Assembly (NCBI GenBank): GCA_934630735.1
Contig: CAKTWK010000008.1
Location: 1-64,000, forward strand
Direction of reading: 5' to 3'
Length of the DNA stretch: 64,000 nt
DNA from: an uncultured Collinsella sp.
GTDB lineage: Bacteria > Actinomycetota > Coriobacteriia > Coriobacteriales > Coriobacteriaceae
In this document: positions 52,655 to 61,869 of the stretch, one piece after another
Position numbering within the stretch: the first letter of the stretch is position 1
How the letters are laid out: every line of letters starts with the position of its first letter
Program-made: the position numbers and the translations under genes
The notes under the pieces: model-generated
Told to the model about the DNA's origin: nothing
What the model saw: the letters and a program-made list of their open reading frames with translations, nothing else
The model's database searches: none

Positions 52655-54730
52655 CTAACGCAGGTAAGCCTTCGCGTTGCTCAGGCTGTAGGCAATCGTT
52701 GAGCCGTTGTGCAGCAGTGACGACGTCTGCGGAGTGATCATGCCGGTAATACCCAATGCCAACAGCGCCGAGTTGGTGAGCATCACCTTGGAATACGAAC
52801 TCGTCAGACGGTCGATAAGCCCCTGACTCATGCGGCGCAGACGCACAATCGCGGCCAGATCCGTATCGGTCAGGATGATATCGGCGACCTCCTTGGCAAT
52901 GTCGCTTCCGCCACCCATTGCCAGCCCCACGTCGGCCAAACCGAGCGCCGGCGAATCGTTGACGCCGTCGCCCACCATGGCAACGTGGCGCCCCTCGCTC
53001 TTAATGCGCTCCACATAGGCGTACTTGTCCTCGGGCAGCAGCTCGGCCTTAAACTCGTCGACGCCCGCCTCGCGCGCGATGCGCTCGGCCGTGCGCTCGG
53101 AGTCGCCCGTGAGCATGACCACGTGCTTGACGCCCAGCGCATGCAGGTCGGCAATGGCCTCGCGCACGCCGGGTTTGAGCGGGTCCTCGATACCGAGCAC
53201 GCCGACAACCGCGCCGTCGACCGCCAGGTACAGCGGCGACAGGCCCTGCATCTGGGACTCAACGCGCTCCTTAATGTCGGATTCGAGCTGTGCGCCCTCG
53301 TCCTCAAATACAAAATGCGCCGAACCGATGATGGCGCGACGCCCTTCAATGGACGAAGCGATGCCGTGCGCCACGATGTACTCGACGGCGGCATGGCGCT
53401 CGCGGTGCTCGAGCTCGCGCTCGCGTGCCGCATTGACCACGGCGCGCGCCACCGGATGCGGGAAATGCTCCTCCAGACAAGCGGAAAGGCGCAGGACCTC
53501 ATCCTCGCTCCAACCATCGGTGGTGAGCACACAGGCAAGACGCGGCTGCGCCTCGGTCAGCGTACCGGTCTTGTCAAACACAATGGTGTCGGCCTTGGCA
53601 AACGACTCAAAGTACTTGGCGCCCTTGACCATCACGCCCATCTTGGCTGCATCGCTCATGGCGGTCATGACGGCGACCGAACCCGTGAGCTTAAGCGCGC
53701 ACGAGTAGTCGACCATCAGTGCCGCGGAGGTCTTGATGAGGCTGCGCGTGGTAAGCGCAACCAGGCCCGCGAGCAGGAAGTTCCACGGGACGATCTTGTT
53801 GGCGAGGTCCTCCATATGCGACTGGCCCTCGGACTTGAGCGAGTCGGCCGTCTGCACGAGCGAGACGATCGAGCGCAGCTTGGTCTGAGCTGTGTTAGCG
53901 CGCACGCGCACCAAGATGCTGCCGTCTTCCACGACGGTACCGGCGAACACGTCGTCGCCCACGCTGCGCTCGACGGCCAGCGGCTCGCCGGTCAGGGTCG
54001 CTTGGTTGACCATGGCGCTCCCTTGCTCGACCACGCCGTCGATACAGATGGACATGCCGGTGCGCACGGCTACCAAGTCGCCGGGCTCAAGCTCGGTGGC
54101 GGCAACGCTTACCTCGGTGTCACCGACCACTTTTTGTGCCTTATCGGGCACGTCGAGCAGCGAGTTGATGAGCTCGTTTTCGCTCATGGCGCGCGTGTAG
54201 TCCTCGAGCAGCTCGCCCACGTTGAGCAGGAACATTGTCTGACCCGCGGTGTCGACGTCACGCTTGACGAACGAAATGCCGATGGCCGAAGCGTCGAGCA
54301 CGGGAACGGTCAGGCGCGGCTGCGCGAGCTCATGGAGGGCAGCGCGCAAAAATGCCATGTAACCGGCCACGACAAACACCGCACGCAGCGGCGTGGGCAA
54401 AAACCATCGGCGTGCATAGTGAGCGCCGACAAGTGTGGCAAGATCCATAACGAGCTTGTGCTTGCGCGGCTCAAGCTGCATCACGTAACCCGTCTTTGCG
54501 TCGGCAATGACCTGAGCGTCGAGCGCACCGACGGCGGCCAGCACGGAATCGCGGCGCGGCTCGTCGTATTCGAGCGCCATCTGGCCGATGCGGCCGTAGA
54601 CGCGCGCCTTGCGCACGCCATCGATTTCGCCACTGAGCTTTAGAAGCGCATCGAGATCGCTCTCTGGCACAGGACCCGCCAACTGGAGGCGGGTCCTGCC
54701 GGGGATCTCGCTGATAATCGAGAATCTCAT
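52655..54730 (-). CDS. heavy-metal P1B-type ATPase
   Basis: 691 residues. It shows TGEP (actuator), the phosphorylation site VFDKTGTLTEAQP near residue 385, HPVARAV, MLTGDSERT and GDGVNDSPAL. The membrane motif VDYSCALKLTGSVAV is a Ser-Cys variant (SC-A) of the usual CPC and suggests Mn/Fe/Zn-type rather than Cu transport. The N-terminus (ISEIPGRTRLQLAGPV) is a degenerate metal-binding-like domain without CxxC. It exports metal with ATP. It lies 18 bp downstream of a DUF6110-type small gene, probably co-transcribed and under the AGCCATGGCT dyad. Confidence 0.9.
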   Translation of the reverse strand: MRFSIISEIPGRTRLQLAGPVPESDLDALLKLSGEIDGVRKARVYGRIGQMALEYDEPRRDSVLAAVGALDAQVIADAKTGYVMQLEPRKHKLVMDLATLVGAHYARRWFLPTPLRAVFVVAGYMAFLRAALHELAQPRLTVPVLDASAIGISFVKRDVDTAGQTMFLLNVGELLEDYTRAMSENELINSLLDVPDKAQKVVGDTEVSVAATELEPGDLVAVRTGMSICIDGVVEQGSAMVNQATLTGEPLAVERSVGDDVFAGTVVEDGSILVRVRANTAQTKLRSIVSLVQTADSLKSEGQSHMEDLANKIVPWNFLLAGLVALTTRSLIKTSAALMVDYSCALKLTGSVAVMTAMSDAAKMGVMVKGAKYFESFAKADTIVFDKTGTLTEAQPRLACVLTTDGWSEDEVLRLSACLEEHFPHPVARAVVNAARERELEHRERHAAVEYIVAHGIASSIEGRRAIIGSAHFVFEDEGAQLESDIKERVESQMQGLSPLYLAVDGAVVGVLGIEDPLKPGVREAIADLHALGVKHVVMLTGDSERTAERIAREAGVDEFKAELLPEDKYAYVERIKSEGRHVAMVGDGVNDSPALGLADVGLAMGGGSDIAKEVADIILTDTDLAAIVRLRRMSQGLIDRLTSSYSKVMLTNSALLALGITGMITPQTSSLLHNGSTIAYSLSNAKAYLR

Positions 54731-54748
54731 AGTTTGTGCCTGGAAGCG

Positions 54749-54994
54749 CTACTCAGCTGCGTTGTCCGCGGCGGCCTCGCTCTGGGTGATGTAAGCAGCC
54801 TCGGCAACCATGTCGTCGACATTAGCCTTGGCCTGCTCGACCATGTCCTGGTAGCCGTTCTTGATGCGCATGCCGCACGCGATACCCTGCACGCAGGCAT
54901 TCTTTACCGGAGCGCTGGTGAGCAGCTTGATGCCAGCCGTACCAAGCAGAAAACCGCCACCAACAAGCAGGGTGTTAAACGTCGACTTCTTCAT
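54749..54994 (-). CDS. DUF6110-type small membrane-associated protein
   Basis: 81 residues from ATG 54,992-54,994 (GGGAGAAGTAAC upstream). One hydrophobic helix, TLLVGGGFLLGTAGIKLL (9-26), is followed by VKNACVQGIACGMRIKNGYQDMVEQ, with two cysteines that could contact metal, then an acidic helical tail. Similar small proteins are repeatedly found next to P1B-ATPases in Firmicutes and Coriobacteria, suggesting an accessory or regulator of metal export. The mature function is unknown. Confidence 0.72.
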   Translation of the reverse strand: MKKSTFNTLLVGGGFLLGTAGIKLLTSAPVKNACVQGIACGMRIKNGYQDMVEQAKANVDDMVAEAAYITQSEAAADNAAE

Positions 54995-55102
54995 GTTACT
55001 TCTCCCTTTTGCCGCATGGGGCGCGGCATGGTGCCTTAGCACCCGAGTTCATCAGTTAGCTCGAGCACGCTTTTGAAATATCTCAATTTTATCTAACTAT
55101 CT

Positions 55103-55122
55103 AGGTCAGCCATGGCTAACCT
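55103..55122. promoter_or_regulatory. AGCCATGGCT dyad upstream of metal ATPase operon
   Basis: AGGT(C)AGCCATGGCT(A)ACCT is two-fold symmetric at 18 of 20 positions, about 110 bp before the DUF6110 start. The same core recurs at 58,828. It resembles DtxR/IdeR-type metal-regulator boxes. Confidence 0.6.
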
Positions 55123-55159
55123 TTTGAAAAATAACGATGCGGAGTAACCGATTGTCAAT

Positions 55160-55186
55160 GTGACAAATGGACTGTCCCTTTGTCCC
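55160..55186. repeat. CAAAGGGACAG-family palindrome, degenerate
   Basis: GTGACAAATGGACTGTCCCTTTGTCCC; the arms match except two positions. It lies just past the stop of the ABC transporter gene at 55,190 and could act as its terminator. Confidence 0.6.
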
Positions 55187-55189
55187 TTC

Positions 55190-56947
55190 TTACAACTGCC
55201 AGGTAGCTGCTTCCTTTTGCAGCGCCACCATGCGGGCGAATTCTCCACCTGCCGCCTTGAGCTGCGCCGGAGTGCCCTGCTCGGCAACCACACCATCCTT
55301 GAGTACAACGATTTTATCGGCATTTTCTACCGTGCGCATACGGTGGGCGATCACGATAACCGTCTTGCCCGCGAGCAGGCGGGAGAGCGCCTGCTGCACC
55401 ACGGTCTCGTTCTCCACATCCAAACTCGCCGTCGCCTCGTCTAACAGCACGATAGGCGCGTCTTTGAGCAGTGCACGGGCGATAGAGATGCGCTGGCGCT
55501 CGCCGCCGGACAGCTTGGAGCCGTTCTCGCCGATCATGGTGTCATAGCCCTGCGGCATGCGGCTCACAAACTCGTCGCAGTTGGCGGCACGCGCAGCCGC
55601 AAGCACTTCCTCATCGGTGGCGCCACGACGCCCGAGGCGGATGTTTCCCATCACCGTGTCGTCAAAGAGCAGCACGTCTTGGAACACAATGGCGTAGTCG
55701 CGCAGCAGCACCTCGGGATCCACGCTCGCAACATCCACGCCACCCACGGTGACCGTGCCCGCGGTGGCATCCCAAAAGCGCGCGGCCAGGCGGCTCACCG
55801 TGGATTTACCGGAGCCCGAAGGACCGACCAGTGCCGTGACCTCGCCTTCCTTGGCGGTAAAGCTCACGTCGGTAAGAACTTTCTCGCCGGCGCGGCCGTC
55901 CTCGCCCGCACCATAGCCAAATGCTACGTGATCGAACACCACATCGTGGCCTACGGGCTCAAACTGCTCGCTGCCCCGCGCCACGGGCTCTTCCATGATG
56001 GAACGCATGCGCTTGGCCGACGACTCGGCGGCAAACAGCTCGGACATCAGCATCAGCGCCTGATCAAAGGGCGCATAGATGCGACTCACCATAAGCAGGA
56101 AGGCAAACATCACCAAAAAGTCGACCTGGCCGGAGGCGACCATCGCAGCGCCCGTGACCAACGTGGTGGCAATGCCCAGGCGCAGGATGGCAAAGGCGGA
56201 GTTGACCAAAAGCCCATTGGCGAGCTCGCCCTTGGTGGTCTCGCGCTCCTCGGCATCGATCACGGCGTTGAGCCCCTCAAGATAATGAGCCTCCTGGTTG
56301 GTGGCGCGGATCTCGCGCGCGCAGTCGAGCGTCTCCTGGATCGCCTCGGTAACCTTGACCTTCTCGGCGCGCACATGGTCGAACACCGGGGTCATGGGGC
56401 CGCGTGTCAGATACAGCACGGCAAAGGCCACGGGCACGCTCCAAAACGCCGCGATCGCCAGCTGCCAGCAAAAGAACAGCGACGCCACGAACACAATGGC
56501 GCTTGCGATGATGGCACCCCAAAGCTCTCCCAGAACGTGACTGTAGGCGTGCTCCATGGCCTGGACGTCGCCCATGATGGTCTCGGTTAAATCGGCCAGA
56601 TCACGACGGCCAAAAAACGACAGCGGCAGCTTGCGCAAGCGCTCGGCAATCTCCATACGCTGCTTGCCGCACTCCTCGTAAAAGATGCAGTAGGTGTAGT
56701 AATACTGCTGCCAGTTAGAAGCAAAGAGCAACACAAAAAAGACCAGGAGGCCGCCCACGATCGGCAGGGCATCCGGCAGGTCAGCCCCGCTGGCGAGATG
56801 CTCGACAAAGCCGGCCATAACCAGGAATAAAAAGCCCATGCCGGCCATGGTAATGAGATTAGTGAGCGTGGTCCAGAAAATGCCGCGTTTTACGCCGGCG
56901 ACGCCTTTATCGGATAGGAAATACTTCTTTTGGAATGAGGCGAACAT
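55190..56947 (-). CDS. ABC transporter, fused permease/ATPase (second half-transporter)
   Basis: 585 residues. Six membrane helices in the N-terminal 310 residues, beginning with ITMAGMGFLFLVMAGFVEHL. The ATPase has Walker A ALVGPSGSGKSTVSRLA, signature KLSGGERQRISIARALL, Walker B PIVLLDEATASLD and switch IVIAHRM. Its start abuts the stop of the partner gene with no spacing. The pair plus an AraC regulator matches the layout of IrtAB/YbtPQ-type siderophore or peptide transporters, but drug or antibiotic export is also possible. Confidence 0.88.
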   Translation of the reverse strand: MFASFQKKYFLSDKGVAGVKRGIFWTTLTNLITMAGMGFLFLVMAGFVEHLASGADLPDALPIVGGLLVFFVLLFASNWQQYYYTYCIFYEECGKQRMEIAERLRKLPLSFFGRRDLADLTETIMGDVQAMEHAYSHVLGELWGAIIASAIVFVASLFFCWQLAIAAFWSVPVAFAVLYLTRGPMTPVFDHVRAEKVKVTEAIQETLDCAREIRATNQEAHYLEGLNAVIDAEERETTKGELANGLLVNSAFAILRLGIATTLVTGAAMVASGQVDFLVMFAFLLMVSRIYAPFDQALMLMSELFAAESSAKRMRSIMEEPVARGSEQFEPVGHDVVFDHVAFGYGAGEDGRAGEKVLTDVSFTAKEGEVTALVGPSGSGKSTVSRLAARFWDATAGTVTVGGVDVASVDPEVLLRDYAIVFQDVLLFDDTVMGNIRLGRRGATDEEVLAAARAANCDEFVSRMPQGYDTMIGENGSKLSGGERQRISIARALLKDAPIVLLDEATASLDVENETVVQQALSRLLAGKTVIVIAHRMRTVENADKIVVLKDGVVAEQGTPAQLKAAGGEFARMVALQKEAATWQL

Positions 56948-58774
56948 TTAGGCCTCGCCTCCCTTCGTGACGGCGGCATCCGCGGTCGCTGCAGTGATTT
57001 TCCAGCTCGCGGCCTGTTCGTATTCGGCCCACATCTTGGCATACAGACCCTCTTGGGACAGTAACTCGGCATGGGTGCCAGTCTCCTGCACGCTGCCCTG
57101 GTTGAGCACCACGATTTGGTCTGCGCCCACTACAGTCGAGAGTCGGTGCGCAATCATAATGACCGTGCGACCCGCTGCCAGCTTGCTAAAGGCGCGCTGG
57201 ATGAGCGCCTCGTTCTCGGGATCGGCAAACGCCGTGGCCTCATCGAGCACCACGATAGGCGCGTCTTTAAGGATCGCGCGGGCGAGTGCAACGCGCTGGA
57301 CCTCGCCGCCCGAAAGATATGCTCCGCCGGCACCGAGCATGGTATTGATGCCCTGCGGGAGCTTGGCCACAATGTCGTCGCACTGAGCTGCGGAGAGGGC
57401 CGCACGCACTTCGTCGTCAGTGGCCGTAGGCTTGGAGGCGCGCACGTTATCGGCAAGTGTTTGCCGGAACAGCTGGTTGGTCTGGAACACGAAGGCGACC
57501 AGGTCCATAAGCTCGTGCGGATCCATATCGCGAACGTCCACACCACCTACGAGCACTCGACCTGCGGAAACATCCCAAAAACGAGGAATCAGGCTTGCGC
57601 AGGTTGACTTGCCGCCGCCCGAAGGACCCACCAACGAGAGGGTGCTACCTGCGGGAACGCTAAAACTCGCATGGTTGACGGCAGGCGCCTCGGCGCCCTC
57701 GTAGGTAAAGCTCACGTCCTCAAAGCGCACATCGCTGCCGGCAGGGTGCTTGGGTTGAGCGGGCGCGGAGAGCTGCCTGGAATCCATCACGCTTCGGATG
57801 CGAGCCAGCGAATCGGCACTCATCTGAGAGGCCTCGCCCACAAACATGAGCTTGGTCATGGCCGTCGGCACCACGGCCGAAAATATCGCGTAAAACGTGA
57901 AGTTGGCCATAAAATGCGCGAAGTCCGTCTCGCCCGGCGCCAGCAGCAGCGCCACAGGCAAAAGAAATGCCACAAGGCCGTTGAGCGCAGTAAGGTTGAG
58001 CACCTGCGGACCCCGGCAAAACGTACCCGCATAGTTTTGCGCCATGTCGGCGTATTCGGCGATCGCATCGTGGAACGCCTTAAAGGAATAGACCGTCTGC
58101 TGAAACACCTTGACCACGGGAATGCCGCGTACGTATTCGGTACCGGTCTTGTTCATCTTGACCAGCGCGCCCATGTAGGCCTTCATGAACTCGGCGCCCT
58201 TGCCGCTCATCATGGTGGCCATGGCGCCAAGCGAAACGGCGACCGAGATTAAGCATGCCGCGCCCAAGCGCCAATCGAGGGCGAAAAGCAGCACGAGCAA
58301 GCCCACGACCATGGCGGTGGCGCCGGCGATATCGGGTAGCATGTGCGCGAGCAGTGTCTCGGTTGAGGCGGCGCATCCGTCTACGATACGGCGCAGCTCA
58401 CCGGTGGCGTGTGTGTCAAAGTAGCCGAGCGGCAGCTTAAGCAGATGCTCGCTCGTAGCCTTGCGGATATTGGATGCGCAGCGAAACGCGGACAGGTGCG
58501 TGCACATGAGCCCCACGAAATAGACCACGATGCTTGCCAGGGCAAAACCAACAGCCCACCAACCATACATCGCGATGTCGGCGTCCTCGCTCCAGTTGGG
58601 CGCCACGGCAATCAGGTCTCGCGCAACAAGCCAGATGCACACGTACGGGCCAAAGCTCAACAGCTGCGAGAACGCCGAGAGGGCCATGCCCAAATACGTT
58701 AGGAATTTACGGTCACCGGCATATGCAAGTAGCTCGCCGATGCCGCCGCCTTCCTTTTTTGATCCCTTTGCCAT
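56948..58774 (-). CDS. ABC transporter, fused permease/ATPase (first half-transporter)
   Basis: 608 residues from ATG 58,772-58,774 (AAAGGAATCTC upstream). It has an N-terminal six-helix exporter fold (for example LALASIVVYFVGLM) and then an ATPase: SLVGPSGGGKSTCASLIPRF, YLSGGEVQRVALARAIL, PIVVLDEATAFADPEN. The D-loop and signature are canonical, and the linker SAPAQPKHPAGSDVRFEDVS joins the domains. It is paired head to tail with the second half-transporter and divergent from the AraC gene. The promoter region contains the TTAGCCATGGCT dyad. Confidence 0.88.
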   Translation of the reverse strand: MAKGSKKEGGGIGELLAYAGDRKFLTYLGMALSAFSQLLSFGPYVCIWLVARDLIAVAPNWSEDADIAMYGWWAVGFALASIVVYFVGLMCTHLSAFRCASNIRKATSEHLLKLPLGYFDTHATGELRRIVDGCAASTETLLAHMLPDIAGATAMVVGLLVLLFALDWRLGAACLISVAVSLGAMATMMSGKGAEFMKAYMGALVKMNKTGTEYVRGIPVVKVFQQTVYSFKAFHDAIAEYADMAQNYAGTFCRGPQVLNLTALNGLVAFLLPVALLLAPGETDFAHFMANFTFYAIFSAVVPTAMTKLMFVGEASQMSADSLARIRSVMDSRQLSAPAQPKHPAGSDVRFEDVSFTYEGAEAPAVNHASFSVPAGSTLSLVGPSGGGKSTCASLIPRFWDVSAGRVLVGGVDVRDMDPHELMDLVAFVFQTNQLFRQTLADNVRASKPTATDDEVRAALSAAQCDDIVAKLPQGINTMLGAGGAYLSGGEVQRVALARAILKDAPIVVLDEATAFADPENEALIQRAFSKLAAGRTVIMIAHRLSTVVGADQIVVLNQGSVQETGTHAELLSQEGLYAKMWAEYEQAASWKITAATADAAVTKGGEA

Positions 58775-58827
58775 GAGATTCCTTTCTAACGGCTTGAGAG
58801 TTAACCGTAATGAACTTATCATTGATG

Positions 58828-58845
58828 TGTTAGCCATGGCTCACA
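58828..58845. promoter_or_regulatory. TTAGCCATGGCT dyad between ABC and AraC genes
   Basis: TGTTAGCCATGGCTCACA is symmetric except one base pair. It is centred in the 114-bp divergent intergenic region and matches the core at 55,103-55,122, suggesting co-regulation. Confidence 0.6.
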
Positions 58846-58888
58846 ATCGAGCCAGGCGTGGACGTTTCTGCAAAGGAAAGGGACGCTT

Positions 58889-59893
58889 TTGCAAATACGG
58901 CGGGCAGCGACCGACATAACCGAGCTCTACGCACCGCAGTTTGAGCAATTTGGCCTGGAGCTTACCGGCAAGGGCGCCATCTTTACCGGCGAGGTGGCAA
59001 ACGACCGGGCGCACGGCCGCGCATGGATCATGCCCCTCTCCCCCACCTGCATCGTCATGGAGCATTTCATTACCCCGACGCACGATATGTACCTGGCCGA
59101 ATACACACCCGAACCGTACGCATGCGTGAGCGAAGTCAGCGCGCCCACGCTCATGTGCATGCCCAAGGCTGGCATAACGCCTGCGAACCTTAAACCCTTG
59201 CATGGACTGTGGCCAAACAATGCCGTGTGCAGCTTTATCCAAGATAGCTGCGGCGAAGAACTAAGCCCGCTGTTTGCAGGACAGCTTTATCACTCGCGCT
59301 CGGTGCTCTTTTTGCCCGGGTATTTTGACGAGCTGGAGCATCAATATCCCACTGAGTTCGCGGGGGTCTTTGAGGCGTTTGCCGAGTCATGGCACGAGGA
59401 GGCAGCGTCTGCCATCTGCCACACACTACGCCGAATCAACGAGGACCGCGCTCGCGCCGTAGGCGGGCATGTCTATATGCGAGGCATTGTGGAGACCATG
59501 GTCGCGGAGCTCGCCTGTTCGCGCGCGGCCCACAAGCAGGCGCAGCAGGCGGCAGACACACGCGCCAGTGTGACCATTGCCGAAGAAGCAACGGCAATGA
59601 TTGAGCGCGCGCTCAACAAAGGCAGGCGTGTGGGTATCAACGAGGTGGCCGAGAGGCTCTACACAAGCCGCTCCAAACTATGCGCCACCTTTAAGGCCCA
59701 AACTGGCGAGTCCCTGGGCGCCTACATTCGCAGACGCCGTATGGAGCGAGCACAGGACCTTTTGGCCGATAGCGCGCTCACGATAGCGCAGGTGGCAGAG
59801 CGTCTAGGCTACCCTCAGCAGGCCGCCTTCGCCCAAGCCTTCAAGCAACACACCGGCACCACCCCCACCGCTTGGCGCTCCCAACATCAATAA
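58889..59893 (+). CDS. AraC-family transcriptional regulator
   Basis: 334 residues from TTG 58,889, chosen because AAAGGAAAGGGACGC is directly upstream and no ATG fits. The N-terminal 200 residues contain a sensor domain (FTGEVANDRAHGRAWIMPLS). The C-terminal two-HTH domain has INEVAERLYTSRSKLCATFK and LTIAQVAERLGYPQQAAFAQ with FKQHTGTTPTAWR. This resembles YbtA-type activators of siderophore transporters. Divergence from the ABC pair with a shared dyad supports local control. Confidence 0.85.
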   Translation: MQIRRAATDITELYAPQFEQFGLELTGKGAIFTGEVANDRAHGRAWIMPLSPTCIVMEHFITPTHDMYLAEYTPEPYACVSEVSAPTLMCMPKAGITPANLKPLHGLWPNNAVCSFIQDSCGEELSPLFAGQLYHSRSVLFLPGYFDELEHQYPTEFAGVFEAFAESWHEEAASAICHTLRRINEDRARAVGGHVYMRGIVETMVAELACSRAAHKQAQQAADTRASVTIAEEATAMIERALNKGRRVGINEVAERLYTSRSKLCATFKAQTGESLGAYIRRRRMERAQDLLADSALTIAQVAERLGYPQQAAFAQAFKQHTGTTPTAWRSQHQ

Positions 59894-59932
59894 AAAGACG
59901 GCAAAGGGACAGCCCCATGAGTTCCACACGCA

Positions 59933-59963
59933 ATGTGACAAAGGGACTGTCCCTTTGTCACAT
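59933..59963. repeat. perfect GTGACAAAGGGA palindrome
   Basis: Two 14-bp arms (ATGTGACAAAGGGA and complement) around CTG, 40 bp past the AraC stop. It is the clearest member of the CAAAGGGACA family. It is followed by a GGGCGCGCC hairpin. Confidence 0.75.
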
Positions 59964-59970
59964 TTACAAA

Positions 59971-59997
59971 AATGGGCGCGCCAACGGCGCGCCCATT
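59971..59997 (+). terminator. GC-rich hairpin after AraC gene
   Basis: AATGGGCGCGCC and complement form 12 bp around AAC. The outer AAAAA/ATTC context gives only a weak T-tract, so it may terminate in either direction. Confidence 0.6.
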
Positions 59998-60043
59998 CAC
60001 TCTATTCCATTCAGCCCGCCTGACCCGAACGGCCGAGTCGTCT

Positions 60044-60186
60044 GGCCGGGGAAGCCCCGAGTCGCCGGGGTGTTTGCTCCAAATGAGTTCCGCATGCAAA
60101 GAAGGCCACTAAATGTGGCCTTCGTCTTGTATAGGACTGTTTGAAATTTGGAGGAAATACCCCGGCGACTCGGGGCTTCCACGGCC
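60044..60186. repeat. 143-bp unit with 41-bp near-perfect inverted repeats between convergent genes
   Basis: Arms 60,044-60,084 and 60,146-60,186 match at 38 of 41 positions (GGCCG, GGAAGCCCCGAGTCGCCGGGG, CTCCAAAT). The interior has a GAAGGCCAC/GTGGCCTTC hairpin. It ends 7 bp before the gatB stop. It could be a bidirectional terminator or a MITE-like insertion of the same type as the one at 39,782. Confidence 0.7.
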
Positions 60187-60192
60187 TCGCAG

Positions 60193-61869
60193 CTACGAGA
60201 GCGACGTTCTCAGCAACTCGTTGAAGAGCTTCGGGTTGCCCTTGCCGCGGCTCGCCTTCATGCACTGGCCCACCAAAAATCCGATGACCTTCTGGTTGCC
60301 GTCACGATACTGCTGCGCCTGATCGGCGCAGTTTGCCAGTACCTCGTCCACGATCGGCTGCAGCGCGCCGGCATCGCTCACCTGACGCATACCGCGCTCG
60401 TCGACGATCTTGTTGGGGTCGTCGCCGGTCTGGGCCATGGCCTCAAAGACCTCGTGCGCCTGGTTGGAGCTGATGGCATCGGTCGCCAGCAGCTTGGCAA
60501 GAGCCGCCACCTGAGCCGGCGCGATGCCGGACTCGGCGAGCGACACGCCTGCGCCCTTAAGGTAGGCGATCATCTCGTTCACCAGCAGGTTTGCGACCGT
60601 CTGGGCCTCCTTGCCAGCCATACCGGCAGCGGCGGCCTCAAAGAACTCGGCAAACTCGGGGTCGCCGGCGATTTGCTCGGCGTCGGCCGCCTTAATACCA
60701 AAGTCGGTCTCAAAACGGGCGCGCTTGGCATCGGGCAGCTCGGGAATCTCGCCACGGCAGCGATCGATGAACTCGTCGTCCAAATCGAACGGCGCCAGAT
60801 CGGGATCGGGGAACAGACGATAGTCGTCGGCCGTCTCCTTCACACGCATGACCACGGTGCGCTTGCGGCTGGGCTCCCAGTGGCGGGTCTCCTGATAGAT
60901 GATGCCGCCCTCCTCGAGCACCTCGGCCTGACGGCAGATCTCGTAGGCAAGGCCATCGTGCAGGCTCTTAAACGAGTTGAGGTTCTTGAGCTCGGTCTTG
61001 GTGCCCAGCTTGGTCTCGCCGCGGCGACGCAGCGACACGTTGCCGTCACAGCGCATGGAACCCTTCTCCATGGAGCAGTCCGAAATGCCCAGCGTCACAA
61101 AGATGCGACGGAGCTTCTCCATAAACAGGCGAGCCTCCTCGGGCGTGCGCAGATCGGGCTCAGTCACGAGCTCAATCAAAGGCGTGCCGCAGCGGTTGTA
61201 GTCGACGAGCGACTCGGCCGCAGCGGTAATGCGGCCCTCGGCACCGCCTACGTGCACCATCTTGGCGGCGTCCTCCTCCATGTGGATGCGCAGGATGCGG
61301 ATGGGCACCGTGTAGGAACCGTCCTCGCGGCGCTCGGGCATCTGCAGGTTGGACGCATCGTAGCTGGCCAGGTGGCCGGCGCGCTGGTTGCCCTCGCGCA
61401 TGGTCGACGTCATGGACGTGGACAGGCCCTCGGCGTTGGCCGAGGCGCTTGCCAGGCTCTGGGCCTCGGCCTCACCAAACGCGCAGTCAGGACGCTCGGC
61501 GGCACCGCGACCGGTCACGTCCAGGTCCAGGTGACCGTACATGGCAAAAGCGACCGGACCCTGCGTGGTCTGGAAGTTCTTGGCCATATCGGGATAGAAG
61601 TAGTGCTTGCGGTAGAACATCGAGTGGCGCTGGATCTCGCAGTTGGTGGCCAGACCTGCCTTGACGATGCTCTCGATGGCGCGCTTGTTGGGCACCGGCA
61701 GGGCGCCGGGCAGGCCCAGGCACACCGGACACACGTTGGCGTTGGGCTCGTCATCGTGGCTGAGCTTGCAGTTGCAGAACATCTTGGTATCGAGTGCGGT
61801 GAGCTCGGTATGGATCTCCAGGCCGATCACGGCCTCCCAATCCTGCAGGACCTCGGAAAGCTCCTTCAT
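60193..61869 (-). CDS. gatB: Asp-tRNA(Asn)/Glu-tRNA(Gln) amidotransferase subunit B
   Basis: 558 residues; most GatB proteins are about 475-500. It binds tRNA and performs kinase and transamidase steps. The N-terminus WEAVIGLEIHTELTALDTKM and CNC...CPVC zinc cysteines (32, 34, 47, 50) are intact, as are KHYFYPDMAKNFQTTQ, ILRIHMEEDAAKM and the C-terminal YqeY-like tail FLVGQCMKASRGKGNP. Residues about 120-186 are an extra, low-complexity-rich insertion (ERPDCAFGEAEAQSLASASA). The start overlaps the gatA stop by one base; third gene of gatCAB. Confidence 0.95.
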   Translation of the reverse strand: MKELSEVLQDWEAVIGLEIHTELTALDTKMFCNCKLSHDDEPNANVCPVCLGLPGALPVPNKRAIESIVKAGLATNCEIQRHSMFYRKHYFYPDMAKNFQTTQGPVAFAMYGHLDLDVTGRGAAERPDCAFGEAEAQSLASASANAEGLSTSMTSTMREGNQRAGHLASYDASNLQMPERREDGSYTVPIRILRIHMEEDAAKMVHVGGAEGRITAAAESLVDYNRCGTPLIELVTEPDLRTPEEARLFMEKLRRIFVTLGISDCSMEKGSMRCDGNVSLRRRGETKLGTKTELKNLNSFKSLHDGLAYEICRQAEVLEEGGIIYQETRHWEPSRKRTVVMRVKETADDYRLFPDPDLAPFDLDDEFIDRCRGEIPELPDAKRARFETDFGIKAADAEQIAGDPEFAEFFEAAAAGMAGKEAQTVANLLVNEMIAYLKGAGVSLAESGIAPAQVAALAKLLATDAISSNQAHEVFEAMAQTGDDPNKIVDERGMRQVSDAGALQPIVDEVLANCADQAQQYRDGNQKVIGFLVGQCMKASRGKGNPKLFNELLRTSLS

